Below are positions 48,087 to 61,106 of a DNA stretch of 64,000 nt, piece after piece. The stretch spans positions 27,406,635 through 27,470,634 of the forward strand of contig JAJKFL010000005.1 of NCBI GenBank assembly GCA_021186555.1, read 5' to 3'. Below the pieces are notes generated by a model. It did not search any database. It was given only the letters and a program-made list of their open reading frames with translations, and was not told where the DNA came from. Position 1 is the first letter of the stretch, and the number at the start of each line of letters is the position of its first letter. This DNA comes from Reticulitermes speratus. Taxonomy: Eukaryota; Arthropoda; Insecta; Blattodea; Rhinotermitidae. Position numbers and translations under genes: made by a program.

Positions 48087-48800
48087 TATGATGCAGTAGT
48101 TAGCATCGAAATGTGCCTGTCCATAAATGACACAAATAAGTGTGTGTTACTGGTCAATATAGTGCAGCACGGAAGGTTGAAACAGTAGTTGGCTTTTCTG
48201 TCGACTGATGTGTTGGTGCTGGCTTCTGGGTAGGGGTCGCTAATATCGCGTCATCAGCATGTTAGTACGGTGTGCCGAACATACATGGCACAAGTTTTGT
48301 GGACCAGCGTATATCGAGGTGCATATCTGGTGCATTACTTTACTTATCAGGTTTACATCAGACATATTCTGGCTGTTTTTATGTGCAGTTTGGAGACCAA
48401 TAGGGTGAGTGGCCGTCAAATGACACAACTTTATGGAAAGGCGTTTGATGAATTGGTTCCATTTGAAGGAAGGTTTAAAAAAGTTGCTCGTTATTTTTGT
48501 ATTATAAATAAGCGCGAGTACTTGCAAAAATGATTTTAATATTTCAATGAAGGCAACAAATTTTGATTGCAGTTTGGTGCTGAGTAGAGACTACGTAACT
48601 ATTCAGACGTATAAATGGCTTTTAATTTAACCCTTAGCGTATATGCACGACTGGCATTAACATCAACCGGTTCAGAAACAAAGACGATATTCAAATGTGA
48701 AGCTAATATATTTTTAGAAGCAATATAACTTAAAAGGATTACGACCAACCTAAGCAAAAGAAGAGGAAATCTAATACCGGAATTTAAAAAAAAGTATAAC
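48087..48800. other. No gene recognised
   Basis: Unremarkable AT-rich sequence. A TTAA followed by CCCTTAGCG at 48627 could be one end of a piggyBac-like MITE, but no matching right end was found. Confidence 0.4.
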
Positions 48801-49080
48801 GGTACAGCGTAGTCGGTATAGCGGCTCACTACGGGCTGGACGGTCCGGGATCGAATCGCGATGGGGGCGGGATTTTCCGCACCCGTCCAGACCGACCCTG
48901 GGGCCCACCCAGCCTCTTGCACAATGGGTACCGGGTCTCTTTCCCGGGGAAAAAGCGGCCGGGTCGTGGCGTCGACCACCAACCCCCATCTAGCGCCGAG
49001 GTTAAAGAAAGAGTAGAGTTATACCTCTACTCCCCCTCTGGGCCTTCATGGCCTGTTCTAGGGTGAACTTTACCTTTATA
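48801..49080 (+). repeat. SINE family 1, full-length copy
   Basis: tRNA-like head 'gcgtagtcggtatagcgg' and box B-like 'ggatcgaatcg', then a body nearly identical to the 14653 copy and the TTTACC tail. No target duplication was found. Confidence 0.8.
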
Positions 49081-49227
49081 TCGTAAGTATTCTCACGAAA
49101 ACACTTGGACTGATATTGATGTTCTATCAACCTTGGATTAGACAGTGGAATGTAACTTGTAAATTCGTATAATACCTCTGATTGACATGTTTTATTCTAA
49201 TATATATTACTCTGTTTTGCATTATAC

Positions 49228-51435
49228 TCATCTCAGCCTCACTTGCATCCAAATTTGAGTCAGTGCGCACAGTCGCTACCCACGATCCAAGTTAACATCG
49301 GTGAAGAATTAAGCGTACATGACATGGGTACAAAGTACCCCGTTCGCCCGTAACTCTGCTCCTATTCTAGGATGTTTCATGAAGATCCTGTCTCGGTCAT
49401 TGCGCACGTTGTCTACGCACGAACCAAGTTTGTTTTAGATCGGTAAAGAATTGAGGCCACTTTAAATAAATACCAAAGTAGCTCTTCTCCCGTGAATTGG
49501 TTCCTCTTATAGGAAACTTCATGAAGATCCACATCTCGGTTACTACACACATTCGCTACATACGATTCATGTTTGGTTGATTAAGGGCACTTCACAAGGA
49601 TTCCGAAGTAGTCATTCGCCCTGACTCGGCTCATTTTGAGCGAAGTTTGATGGAGTCCCACATCTCGGTTACAGCCCACATTCCCAACACACGCTCCAAG
49701 GTTGTTTAGATCGGTCAAGGATTTCGGGTACCTTACATAGACCAATGTAGCTACTCACCCGTAATTCGACTCCTATTTCAGGAAGATTCATGAAGACCCA
49801 CATCTCGGCCATTGCTCACAATGCCTCCACCCCTTCGATGTTTCGTTTAGATCCGTCATGATTTAAAGGCACGTTATAAAGACGAAATTAGTTTTTCTTC
49901 CTTTACCCGGCTCCTGCTACGGAAAGTTTCAAGAAGATCCACATCTTGGCGACCGTGCGTATTCGCTAAACACGATCCATGTTTAGTAGATATCTGTGAA
50001 GAATTAGGGCACTTTACGTAAAGATGAGGGTACTTATTCTTCCGTAACTCGGCTCCTAATACAGAAAGCTTGGTGAAGATCCACATCTCGGTAAATGCGA
50101 CATTCGCTACACATGATCCAAGTTGGGTTTAGATCGGTCAAGAATTAAGAGGACTTTACAGAACGAACAAAGCAGTTATTCTTCCGTAACTCGGCTCATA
50201 ATACAGTAAGTGTCTAGGACATCCATATTTCGGTCTTTGCGCAAGTTCTGTACATACGAAGCAAGAATGCTTTCGATAAGAACAAGAAGTAATGACACTT
50301 TACCTAAAGAACAAAGAATATTTCTTCCTTAACTTGGCTCCTTTTACAGGAAACTACATGAAGATCCATATCTTCGTCACTGCATACATGCGCTACATAC
50401 GATCCAAGTATTGTCTAGATCGGTCAAAAATTAAGGCACTTTGAATAAAGAACAAATTTGTTACACTTCCTTATATCGGCTCCTATTACAGGAAGCCTCA
50501 TTAAGATCTATATCTTGGGCACTTCACATAACAAACAAAGGTGTTACTCTTCCGCATCTCGGCTCCTTTTACAGGAAGCTTCATGAAAATCACATCTTGT
50601 CCACTGCGCACATTCGCTTACACAAAGTTTGGTCTAGATCGGTAGAGAACCACACGTTACATAGAGAACAACGCATCTATTCTGCATTAAGTCGTCTCCT
50701 GTTACCAGAAGTTTCATGAAGATAAAAAATCTTCGTCAATGCGCACATTCTCTACACAGTCCAATTTTGGTTAGATCGATCAACGATTAAGGGCACGTTA
50801 TATAAAGCCCAAATTTGTTATTCTTCCGTAACTGGGCTTTTGTAGGAAACTACTTAAAGATCCATAACTCAGACGAAACAAACTAGTTCTTCGCCCCTAA
50901 CTCGGTGCCTGTTCCAGAGAAATTCATGAAGACTCACAAGTCGGTCACTGAGCAGATCCGCTATACAGCGTCCAAGTTGGATTTAGATCGGTCAGGAATT
51001 AAGGGCTCTTTAAACAGCACCTAAAGTAGTTATACTTTCTGACTTCGGCTGCTTTTACAGGAAGCTTCATGGCGAACCACATTTCGGTCACTGCGCACAT
51101 TCGCTACTCACGATCTAAGTCTGATTTAAATCGGTCAAGAATTTAGGGCATTTTACATAATGGGCAAAATAGTTACTCTCCCTAATTTGACTGCTATTGA
51201 AGGAAATTTCATAAAGATCCTTACCTAGGTCACCGCGCGCATGCACTACACCTGGACCAAGTTTGGTCTAGGTCGGTCAAGATTTAAGGGCACTACAAAA
51301 CAACGAAATTATTTATTCTTCCATAACCCGGCTGCTTTGACATGATACTTCATGAGGATCAATACCTCGGTCATTGCGCATATTCGCTACACGTGATCCA
51401 CGTTTGGTTGCGATGAGCCAAAAATTAAGAACACT
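49228..51435. repeat. ~142-bp satellite array
   Basis: The motif 'gatccacatctcggtcactgcgcacattcgc' recurs every 129-143 bp (49391, 49534, 49663, 49803, 49944, 50086, 50228, 50371 and onward). Units also share 'gatccaagtttggtttagatcgg' and 'taactcggctcctatta'. About 15 degenerate copies. Array resumes for a few bases at 51948-51966 after a retroelement insertion. Confidence 0.85.
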
Positions 51436-51947
51436 GTATATAGCGACCAGGGGTCAAAAGGCTGACTTGGGTCCTGGTGGGGTATACCGATGCCCATAGG
51501 TATACACCATTAAATATCAGGAAATGCCCCCTGTAACGGGATTGGGTCTGCAAGTCCTATCTCTCACCTCCAAGTGGTGGCCCTGGTAATACGCTCTGAG
51601 ATGAGAGCTCAGAGTGCAGCTGAGAGAGAAGGACGAAAGGCGAGTTTCCGGCGCCTTAAAACGGGAGCACTGGGCTAAGGGAAGGAAAACACTGACAGAA
51701 AACCAAGGGGGGCGGGGGCCTCTGTAGGTGGTTAAAACAAGCCTCCCTAGGGGAAGGAACCCTGATTACAAACCCGGTCATCCATGGTGGGAGTTGAGCA
51801 TCGGGCCAACAACCCTATCTCGGAAAAAAAACATGTGTTACGAAACCTCATGATCAGCCTCGGATGGAAAGAGTGGCGGCGAATTGTCGAGGAACCTAAG
51901 GCCCACCTCGGGCTGTGATGCTAAGGAAGAAGAGTATATAGCGACCA
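51436..51947. mobile_element. Retroelement fragment with 14-bp target-site duplication
   Basis: A 484-bp insert (51450-51933) bounded by the direct repeat GTATATAGCGACCA (51436-51449 and 51934-51947). The interior has 'acccggtcatccatggtgggagttgagc' and 'aacaaccctatctcgg', which I associate loosely with 5' regions of RTE-type LINEs. The 3' end has a short GAAGAAG. Probably a short LINE or LINE-derived SINE; the class is uncertain but the insertion boundaries are firm. Confidence 0.7.
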
Positions 51948-51966
51948 AAGTAATTATTCTTTCGTA

Positions 51967-53152
51967 ACCCGGGCTCGGCCGGGTCATCCACGCAGACCGA
52001 GCGAACAAAGGTCAGAGCAGCGCCCTAACCTGTCATCCCACCACCACAGAGGCTGACTTAGCCCACGACGTCCGAGCGAACAGAGGCCAGGGCAGCACCC
52101 TCAACTGTCAATGCCCGACACCACAGTGGCTGGCTGAGCCCACGCCGACCGAGCGAACAGAGGCCACAGCAGCGCCCTCACCTGTCGTGCCTGCCACCAC
52201 AGTGGCTGGCTGAGCCCACGACAACCGATGGAACAGAGACCAGAGCAGCGCCCTCAACTGCCTTGCCCGCCACCACACTGGCTGGCTGAATCCACGCCGA
52301 CCGAGGGATCAGAGGTCAGAGCAGCGCCCTCACCTGTCGTGCTTCCACCACAGTGGCTGGATGAGCCCACGCCGACAAAGCGAACAGAGGCCTGGGCAGA
52401 GCCCTCAACTGTCGTACCGGCCACCACAGTGACTGGCTGAGCCCACGGCGACCAAGCGAACAGAGGTCAGAGCAGCGCCCTCACCTGTCGAGCCCACCAC
52501 CACTGTGCCTGTCTGAGGCCACGCCGACCAAGCGAACAGAGGCAAGAGCAGGGCCCTCACCTGTCGTGCCCGCCACCACAGTGGCTGGATGGGCACACGC
52601 CAACCAAGCGAACAGAGGCCAGAGCAGCGCCCTCGCTTGTAGTGCCCGCCACCACAGTGGCTGGCTGAGCCCACGCCGACCGATCGAACAGAGGCAAGAG
52701 CAGGGCCCTCGCCTATCGTGCCCGCCAACACAATGGCTGGTTGAGCCCACGAATACCGAGCGAACAGAGGCCAGAGCAGCGCCCTCTCCTGTCCTGCCCG
52801 CCACCACAGTGGCTGGCTGAGCCCACGCCGACCAAGCAAACAAGCCACAGCAGCGCCTTCACCTCTCATGTCCGCTACCACAGTGGCTGGCTGAGCCCAC
52901 ACTGACCAAGCGAAAAGTGGCCACAGAAGCGCCCTCTCCTGTCGTGCCTGGCTGAGCCCACGCCGACCAAGCGAACAGAGGCCACAACAGCGCCCTCACG
53001 TGTCGTGCCATCCACCACAGTTGCTGGCTGAGTCCACGCCGACCGAGGGATCAGAGGCCAGGGCAGCACCCTCACCTATCGTGACCGACACCACAGTGGC
53101 TGGCTGAACCCAGGCCGACTGAGCGATCAGAGGCCAGAGCAGCGCCCTCCGA
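51967..53152. repeat. Satellite A array 1 (76-bp monomer)
   Basis: About 15 monomers of type GCCCACGCCGACCAAGCGAA..CAGAGGCCAGAGCAGCGCCC..CACCACAGTGGCTGGCTGA, GC-rich. It starts abruptly within a unit of the 142-bp satellite at about 51966. Because 76 is not a multiple of three, every frame gets read through and long spurious ORFs appear. Confidence 0.9.
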
Positions 53153-54210
53153 TTATTTTTAGGTGTTGGCGTCTCGTGGTAGTAGGACATACTGACCGTA
53201 CGGGCCCGGAATTCGGGGTATATTCGCTGCTGCTCAAAACGAGATCATTCCGGTCTTCCCTGAAACATGAATAAACACATATTGCCTGGTGGTAGACGAA
53301 TGCTGAGACTCGCCTCCGCTCAGTGCTCCATCATCTTGTGTCAGATCGGCCTCTGCTCGCTACCCGCTCACTCCTCGGTTCACGACGCTTCATTTGATAC
53401 TTGAGGACGAAGAGAGACTGAGCCAGTCGAGAAGACCGGGCAGTCCTCCGCCCGACAATGTGGTTCACAGTATGATTTACTCTGTGTTGCGTGTAGTCCT
53501 TGCTTGGTACACGTAACCTAACCTAACCTAGTGGAAGGTAGCAAGTGGTAGGAGGATATAATTGCATCGGAATATATTGATGCCGGCTTGTGGTAGGTGG
53601 TCATAACTGCCTTGGAATATTTTCAATGTGTTGCCGGCTCGAAATAGGAGGACATACCTGCTTCGGAATATATTCAAAGTTTTGCCGGCTCGTGGTAGGA
53701 GGACATACCCGCCTCGGAATATTTTAAAGATATGCAGGCTCGTGGTAGGAGGACATACCTGCCTGGGAATATTTTCGAAGTCGTGCAGGCTCGTGAAGGA
53801 AGACATACCGGCCGTACGGGCCCGGCATTCAGTGCTGTATTCACTGCTGCTCTAATTGAGATGATTTCGGCCTTCCCTGAAACATGAATAAACACATATT
53901 GCCTGGTGGTAGACGAATGCTGAGATTCGCCTCCGCACAGCGCTCAATCACCTGGTGTCAGTTCGGCCTCTGCTCGCTACCCGCTCCCGTCTCGGTACAC
54001 GACCGTTCATTTGTAACTTTAGGAGGACGAGAGACTGAGACAGGGGAGAAGACCGGGGAGTTCTGCGCTCGCCAAACTGGTCCATCCTAATAGCAACGTC
54101 GCGGCCATCTGCCTTCGGGCGGGTCCGTGGAGGAACTCTCACCGCATTGACAGTTCCCTGCTTCATCCTGCCAGTATTCATGTGTATGTCTTAAAGATTA
54201 CGCTATGAAT
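53153..54210. repeat. Spacer block S1-C-S2, copy 1
   Basis: S1 (about 53157-53580) is unique-looking sequence with CGTACGGGCCCGG near its start, AATAAA near 53269, and (CCTAA)3 near 53515-53529. C (53581-53807) is about five 50-bp units of TGCCGGCTCGTGGTAGGAGG type. S2 (53808-54210) is related to S1 over its first ~270 bp. A second version of the block is at 61107-62430. Confidence 0.8.
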
Positions 54211-57200
54211 GTCTCAGTGCCATTGCCTATCGGCCCTACACCAAACTGACTGATCCCTCGCCGACGAAAGGAACAGAGGCGGGACCAAACCAACGCCCTT
54301 GCCTATCGGCCCGCCACAACAGTGACTGAGCAGCGCCGACCAAAGGAACAGAGGAGAGACCAGAACAACGCACTTTCCTATCGGCCCGCCACCACAGTGA
54401 CTGAGCCCACGCCGACCTAAGGAAAAGAGGCGAGACCAGACCAACGCCCTTCTCTATCGGCCCGCCCCACAGTGACTAAGTCCACGCCGACCAAACGAAC
54501 ATGGGCGAGAACAGACCTACGCCCTTTCCTATCGGACAGACACCACAATGACTGAGCACACACCGAACAGATGAAAAGAGTGGAGACCAGACCAACGCCC
54601 ATGGCTATCGGCCCGCCACCACAGTGAATAAGCCCACGCCGACCAAACTAACAGAAAACGGGACCAGACCAACGCTCTTTGCTATCGACACGCCACCACA
54701 GTCACTGAGCCCACGCCGAACAAAGGAACAGAGCCGAGACATGAACAACGCCATTGCCTATCGACCCACCACCACAGTGACTGAGCTCACGCCGACCAAA
54801 GGAACAGAGGCGAGACAAGACCAACGCCCCTGCCTATAGGCCCGCCTCCACATTGATTGAGTCCACGCCGACCAAAGGAACAGGGGCGAGACCAAACCAA
54901 CGCCCTTGGCCATAGGCCCACCGCAACAGTGTTTGATCCCACTGCGGCCAAAGGATCAGAGGCGAGAACAGCCAACGCCCATGCCCATCGACCCGCCAAC
55001 ACAGTACCGATCCCAAGCCGACCAAAGAAATAGAGGTGAGACCAGAAAAATGCCCTTGCCTATCGGCCCGCCACCACAGTGACTGTATCCACGCCGACCA
55101 AAGGATCAGAAGCGAGACCTGACCAACGCCCTTGCCTATCGGGCAGTCACCACAGTCACTGAGCCCAAGCCGACCAAAGGAACAGGAGCGAGATCTGACC
55201 AACGCCTTCTCTATCGGCCCACTAAAACAGTGACTGAGCCTACGCCGACCAAAAGAACACAGGCGAGACCAGACCAACGCCCTTGCCTTTCGGCCAGCCA
55301 CCAAAGGTACCGAGCACACGCCGACCAAAAGAACAGAGGCGATACCAGTCCGTCGCCCTTGCCTATCGGCCCGCCACCACAGTGACTAAGCCCACGCCGA
55401 CCAAACGAACAGAGGCCATACCAGACGAACTCATTTCCCATCGGCCCGACACCACAGTCACTGAGCCCACGCCGACCAAAGGAACAGAGGCGAGACCTGA
55501 CGAACGCATTTGCCTATCGGCCCGCTAAAACAGTGGCTGAGCCCACGCCGACCAAAAGAACAGAGGCGAGACCAGACCAACGCCCTTGCCTATCGGCCAA
55601 CCACCAGTGACTGAGCCCCAGCCGACCAAAACGAAAGAGGGGAGACCAGACCAACGCCCTTGCCTATCGGACCGCCACCACAGTGACGAAGCCGACGCCG
55701 ACCAAACGACCAGAGGCGAGACCAGACCAACACCTTTCCTATCGGCCCGCCACCACAGTCACATAGCCCACGCCGACCAGAGGAACAGAGGCGAGACCAG
55801 ACCAACGCGCTTGCCTATCGGCCCGCCTTCACATTGATTGAGCCCACGCCGACCAAAGGAACACTGGCGAGACCAAACCGACGCCCTTGGCTATAGGCCC
55901 GACATACAGTGTTTGAGTTCACGCCGATCAAAGGATCAGAGGCGAGAACAGGCCAACGCCACTGCCTATCGGCCCGCTACCACAGTGACTGAGAAGACGC
56001 CTACGAAAGGATAGACGCGACACCAGTACAAAGCTTTTGCCTATCGCCCCGCCTCCACTGTGAATCAGCCATGCCTACCAAAGGAACAGAGGGGAGACCA
56101 GACCAATGCCCTTGCCTATCGGCCCGCAATCACAGTGTCTGAACTCACGCCGACCAAAAGATCAGAGGCGAGACCACAACAACGACCTTGCCTATCGGCC
56201 CGCTACCACAGTAAATGAGCCCCCGCCGGCCAAATGAACAGAGGCGATATCGTAACAACGCCCTTGCCTATCGGCCAGCCACCACAGTGACTTAGCCCAC
56301 GCCGACCGAAGGAACAGAGAAGAGACAATACCAACGCCCTTGCCTATCATCCCGCCACCACAGTGGCTGTGTCCACGCCGACCAAAGGAACAGAGGCTAG
56401 ACCAGACCAACGCACTTGCCTATCGGCCCGCCTCCACATTGATTGAGGCCACGAAGAACAAAGGAACACAGGCGAGACCAAACCGACGCCCTTGGCTATA
56501 GGCCCGACTTACAGTGTTTGAGTTCATGCCGACGAAAGGATCAGAGGCGAGACCAGGCCAACGTCACTGCCTATCGGCCCGCTACCACAGTGATTGCTAA
56601 GACGCTTACGAAAGGATAAACGCGACACCAGTACATCGCCATTGCCTATCGTCTCGCCTTCACTGTGAATCAGCCATGCCGACCAAAGGGACAGAAGGGT
56701 GACCAGACCAACGCCCTTACCTATCGGCCCGCAACCAGTGTCTGAATCCACGCCGACCAAAGGATAAGAGGCGAGACCACAACAAGGACCTTGCCTAAGG
56801 GCCGCTACCACAGTGAATGAGCCCCCGCCGGCCAAAAGAACAGAGGCGAGATCGTACCAACGCCCTTGCCTATCGGTCCGCCACCACTGTTACTTAGCCC
56901 ACGCCGACTGAAGGAACAGAGGCGAGACAATACCAACGCCCTTGCCTATCATCCCGCCACCACAGTGGCTGAGTCCACGCCGACCAAAGCAACAGAGGCG
57001 AGACAGAGGCCAACGCCCTTGCCTATCGGCCGGCCACCACAGTGATTGATTCCACGCCGACCAAAGGAACAGAGGCGAGACTAGAACAACGCCCTTGCCT
57101 ATCGGCCCGCCACAACAGTGACTGAGCCCACGCCGAACAAATGAACAGAGGCGAGACCAAAGCAAAGCCCCTGCCTATCGGCCCGCAACCACAGTGATTG

Positions 57201-58130
57201 AGCACACGCTTACCGAAGGATAGACGCGACACCAGAACAGCGCCTTTGCCTATCGTCCCGCCTCCACTGTGACTCAGCCATGCCGACCAAAGGAACAGGG
57301 GAGACCTGACCAACGCCCTTGCCTATCGGCCCTCAACCACAGTGTCTGAACCCTAGCCGACTAAAGGATCAGAGGCGAGTCCACAACAACGACCTTGCCT
57401 ATCGGCCCGCTACCACAGTGAATGAGCCCCCGCTAGCCAAAAGAACAGAGGCGAGACCGTACCAACGCCCATGCCTATCGACCCGCCACCACAGTGATTT
57501 AGCCCACGCCAACCGAAGGAGCAGAGGCGAGACACTACCATCGCCCTTAGCTATCAACCCCCCACCACAGTGACTGAGTCCACGCCGACCAAAGGAACAG
57601 AGGCGATACCAGACCAACGCCCTTGCCTATCGGCCCGCCACCACAGTGATTGAGTCCACGCCGACAAAAGGAACACAGGCGAGACTAGACCAACGCCCTT
57701 GCCTATCGGCCAGCCACTGCAAGGACTGAGCCCACGCCCAACAGAGGAACAGAAGAGAGACCAAAACAACGTCATTGCCAAAAGGCACGCCACCACAGTT
57801 ACTGAGCCCTCGTCAACCAAAGAAACAGACACGAGACCTGAACAACTTCATTGCCTATGGACCCGCCACCACAGTGATTGAACCCACGCCGACCAAAGGA
57901 ACATAGGCGAGACCAGACCAACGCCATTGCCTATAGGCCCGGCACCACATTGACTGAATCCATGCCGACCAAAGGAACAGAGGCGAGACCAAACCAACGC
58001 TGTTGCCTGTGGGTCCGCCACCAGTAACTGAGCCAACGCCGACCAAACGAACAGAAGAGAGACCACAACAAAGCCCTTGCCTATCGCCCAAGCACATCAT
58101 ACACTGAGCCCACGCCGACCAAAGAAACGA
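54211..58130. repeat. Satellite B array 1 (76-bp monomer)
   Basis: About 51 monomers, GCCCACGCCGACCAAAGGAA..CAGAGGCGAGACCAGACCAA..CTATCGGCCCGCCACCACAGTGACTGA. It is homologous to satellite A along most of its length and of equal period, but distinct at fixed positions. Part of the array (about 55.8-57.6 kb) has an eight-monomer higher-order repeat of about 605 bp. Confidence 0.9.
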
Positions 58131-60720
58131 AACCAACACCACAGTGGCTAGCTGAGCCCATGCCGACCGAGGGATCAGAGGTCTGAGCAGCGGCCTCACC
58201 TGTCGTGCCCGCCAACAAATTGTCTAGCCTAGCCCACGACGAACAAGCGAACAGTGGCCAGAGCAGCGCGCTCACCTATCGTGCCCGCCACCACAGTGGC
58301 TTCCTGAGCCCACTCCGAACGAGCGAACACAGGACGGAGCAGCGCCATCACCTCTAGTGCCCGACACCACAGTGGCTGGCTGAGCACACGACTACCAAGC
58401 GTTGAGAGGCCAGTTTAGCGCCCTCACCTGTTGTGCCAACTAACTCAGTCGCTGGCTGAACCAACGCCTACCGTGCGAACAAAGGCTAGAGCAGCGCCCT
58501 CACCTGTCGTACACGCCACCACAGTGGCTGGCTGAGCCCACACCGATTACGCGGTCAGAGGCCAGAGGAGCGCCCTCACCTCTCGTGGCCGCCACCACAG
58601 TGTCTGCCTGTTCCCACGCCGACCAAGCGATCACAGGTCAGAGCAGCGCTCTTACCTGTCGTCCTCGCCATCACAGTGACTGGCTGAGCCAACGCCGACG
58701 AATCGAACAGAGGCCAGAACAGCCCTCTCACCTGTCGAGCCGGCCACCACAGTGGATGACTGAGCCCATGCCGACCAATCCAACAGAGGCCAGAGCAGCG
58801 CTCTCACCTGTCGTGCCGGCCATCACAGTGGTTGACTGAGCCCACGCCGACCAAGCAAACAGAGGCTAGAGCAGCGCCCTCACCTGTTGTCAGCCATCAC
58901 AGTGGCCTGCTGAGCCCACGCCGACCAAGCGAACAGGCCAGAGCAGTGCCCTCACGTGTCGTGCTCGCTACAACAGTGGCTGCTTGAGCCTACGCCGTCC
59001 AAGCGAAGAGAGGCCAGAGCAGCGCCCTCAATTGTCGTGCTCGCCACCAAAGTAGCTGTCTGAGCTAACGCCGAAAAAGCGAACAGAGGCAAGATCAGCG
59101 CCCTCACCTTTTGTGCCCGCCACCAAAGTGGCTGGCTGAGCCCACGCCGTCCGAGCGAACAGAGGCCAGATAATCACCCATAACTGTCGTGCCCGCCACG
59201 ACAGTAGCTGGCTGAACCCACGTCCACAAAGTGATCAGAGGCATGATCTGCGCCACCACAGTTGCTGTCAGGTCCCACTCCGACAAGTCGAACAGTGGCA
59301 GGCCATCGCCCTCACCTGTCGTACCGCCCTCACAGTGGCTGAATGAGCCCACGCAGACCGAGAGATCAGAGGCCAGAGCCACGCCCTATCCTCAAGTGTC
59401 CGCTACTACAGTGGCTGGTTGAGCCCATGCCGACTGAGAGAACAGAGGCCAGAACATTGCTCTCACCTGTCATGTCCGCCAACACAGTGGCTGGCTGAGC
59501 ACACGCCTACCGAGTGTTCAGAGACCAGATTAGCGCCCTCACCTGTAGTCCCCCCTACCGTAGTAGCTGGCTGAGCTCACGCCGACCGAGCGAACAGAGG
59601 CCAGAGCAGCGACTTCACATGTCGTGCTCGCTACCACAGAGGCTGCCTGAGCCCACGACGACCAAGCGAACAGAGACCAGAAAAGTGCACTCACATGTCG
59701 TGCCCGCCACCACAGTGGATGTCTGATCCCACCCCGAATAAGCGAACAGAGGCAAATTCAGCGCCTATCGTGTCCACCGACACAGTGGCTGCCTGAGCCC
59801 ACGCCGACTGGGCGAACAGAGGTCAGAGTATTACCGTCACCTGTCGTTCCCGCCAACACAATCGCTGGCTGAGCCCACTGTGACCAAGCGAATAGTGGCT
59901 GGAAGAGCGCCCTCAAATGTCGTACCGGCCACCACAGTGGCTGGCTGTGGCCACGCCGACCAAGCGAACAGAGCAAGAGCAGGGCCCTCACCTGTCGTGC
60001 CCGCCACCACAGTGGCTGGATGGGCACACGGCAACCAAGCGAACAGAAGCCAGATCAGCGTCCTTACATGTCGTGCCAGCCACCACTGTGACTGGATGAG
60101 CCCACCCCGACCAAGCGCACAGAGGCCAGAGTAGCGCCCTCACTTGTAGTGATCGCCACCACAGTGGCTGGCTGAGCCCACGCCGACTGATCGAAGAGAG
60201 GCAAGAGCAGGGCCCTCAACTGTCGTGCCCGCCAACACAATGGCTGGTTGAGTCCACGAATACCGAGCGAACAGAGGCCAGAGCAGCGCCCTCTCCTGTC
60301 GTGTCCGCCAACACAGTGGCTGACTGATCCCACGCCGACCAAGCGAACAGAAGCCAGAGCAGCGCCTTCACCTCTCATGCCCGCTACCACAGTGGCTGGC
60401 TGAGCCCACTCTCACTAAACGAAAAGAGGCCACAGAAGCGCCCTCTCCTGTCGTTCCTGGCTGAGCCCACTCCTACCAAGCCAACAGAGGCCAGTAAAGC
60501 GCCCCCACATGTCGTGCCCTCTACCACAGTGGCTGGATGAGTTCACGCCGACCAAGGGATCAGAGGCCAGAGTAGCGTCCTGAAGTGTCGTGCTCGCCAC
60601 CACTGTCTAGATGAGCCCACGCCGACTGAACGAACAAAGGCCAGAGCAGCGCCCTAAACTGTCGTGCCCACCATCACAGGCTGGCTGAGCCCACGCCGAC
60701 CGAGCGAACAGACGCCAGAG
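58131..60720. repeat. Satellite A array 2
   Basis: About 34 monomers of the A type, entered directly from satellite B at a junction near 58135 that is repeated at 63420 in the second block. It ends at the inversion point near 60720. Confidence 0.9.
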
Positions 60721-60725
60721 CAGCG

Positions 60726-61106
60726 CTCTGGCCTCTGTTCGCTCGGTCGGCGTGGGCTCAGCCAGCCACTGTGGTGTCGGTCACGACAGGTGAGTGCGCT
60801 GCTCTGGCCTCTGTTCGCTTGGTCGGCATGTGCTCAGCCACCCATTGTTGTGGCGGGCACGACAGGTGAGGTCGCTGATCTGGCCTCTGATCGCTTGGTC
60901 GGTTTAGGCTCAGCCATTCACTGTGGTTGCGGATACGACATTTGAGAGGGCTGCTCTGAACTCAGTTCGCTCGGTCGGCTTTGGTTTAGGCAGCTACTGT
61001 GGTGGTGGCACGACAGGTGAGAGCGCTGCTCTAGCCTCTTTTCGCTCTGTCGGCGTGGGCACAGCCAGCCACTGTTTTTGCGATCACGACAGGTGAGGGC
61101 GCTGCC
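60726..61106. repeat. Satellite A, inverted segment
   Basis: Five A monomers in reverse complement (CTCTGGCCTCTGTTCGCTCG..). They are joined to the direct array by a 5-bp spacer, so that 60679-60720 and 60726-60767 pair as 42-bp arms with one mismatch. Confidence 0.9.

Noticed and set aside
52405-52902. 165-codon minus-strand ORF in satellite A, and many other 60-160-codon ORFs from 52 to 64 kb
   Set aside because: They follow the 76-bp monomers, drift through frames, occur on both strands at once and encode only monomer translations. Low stop density in GC-rich repeats explains them.
53528-53806. Repetitive peptide ORF in the C array (FRGGYVLLPRAG-like units)
   Set aside because: It is the translation of 50-bp repeats with no start context, splice signals or domain, and the same frame is broken in the second C array.
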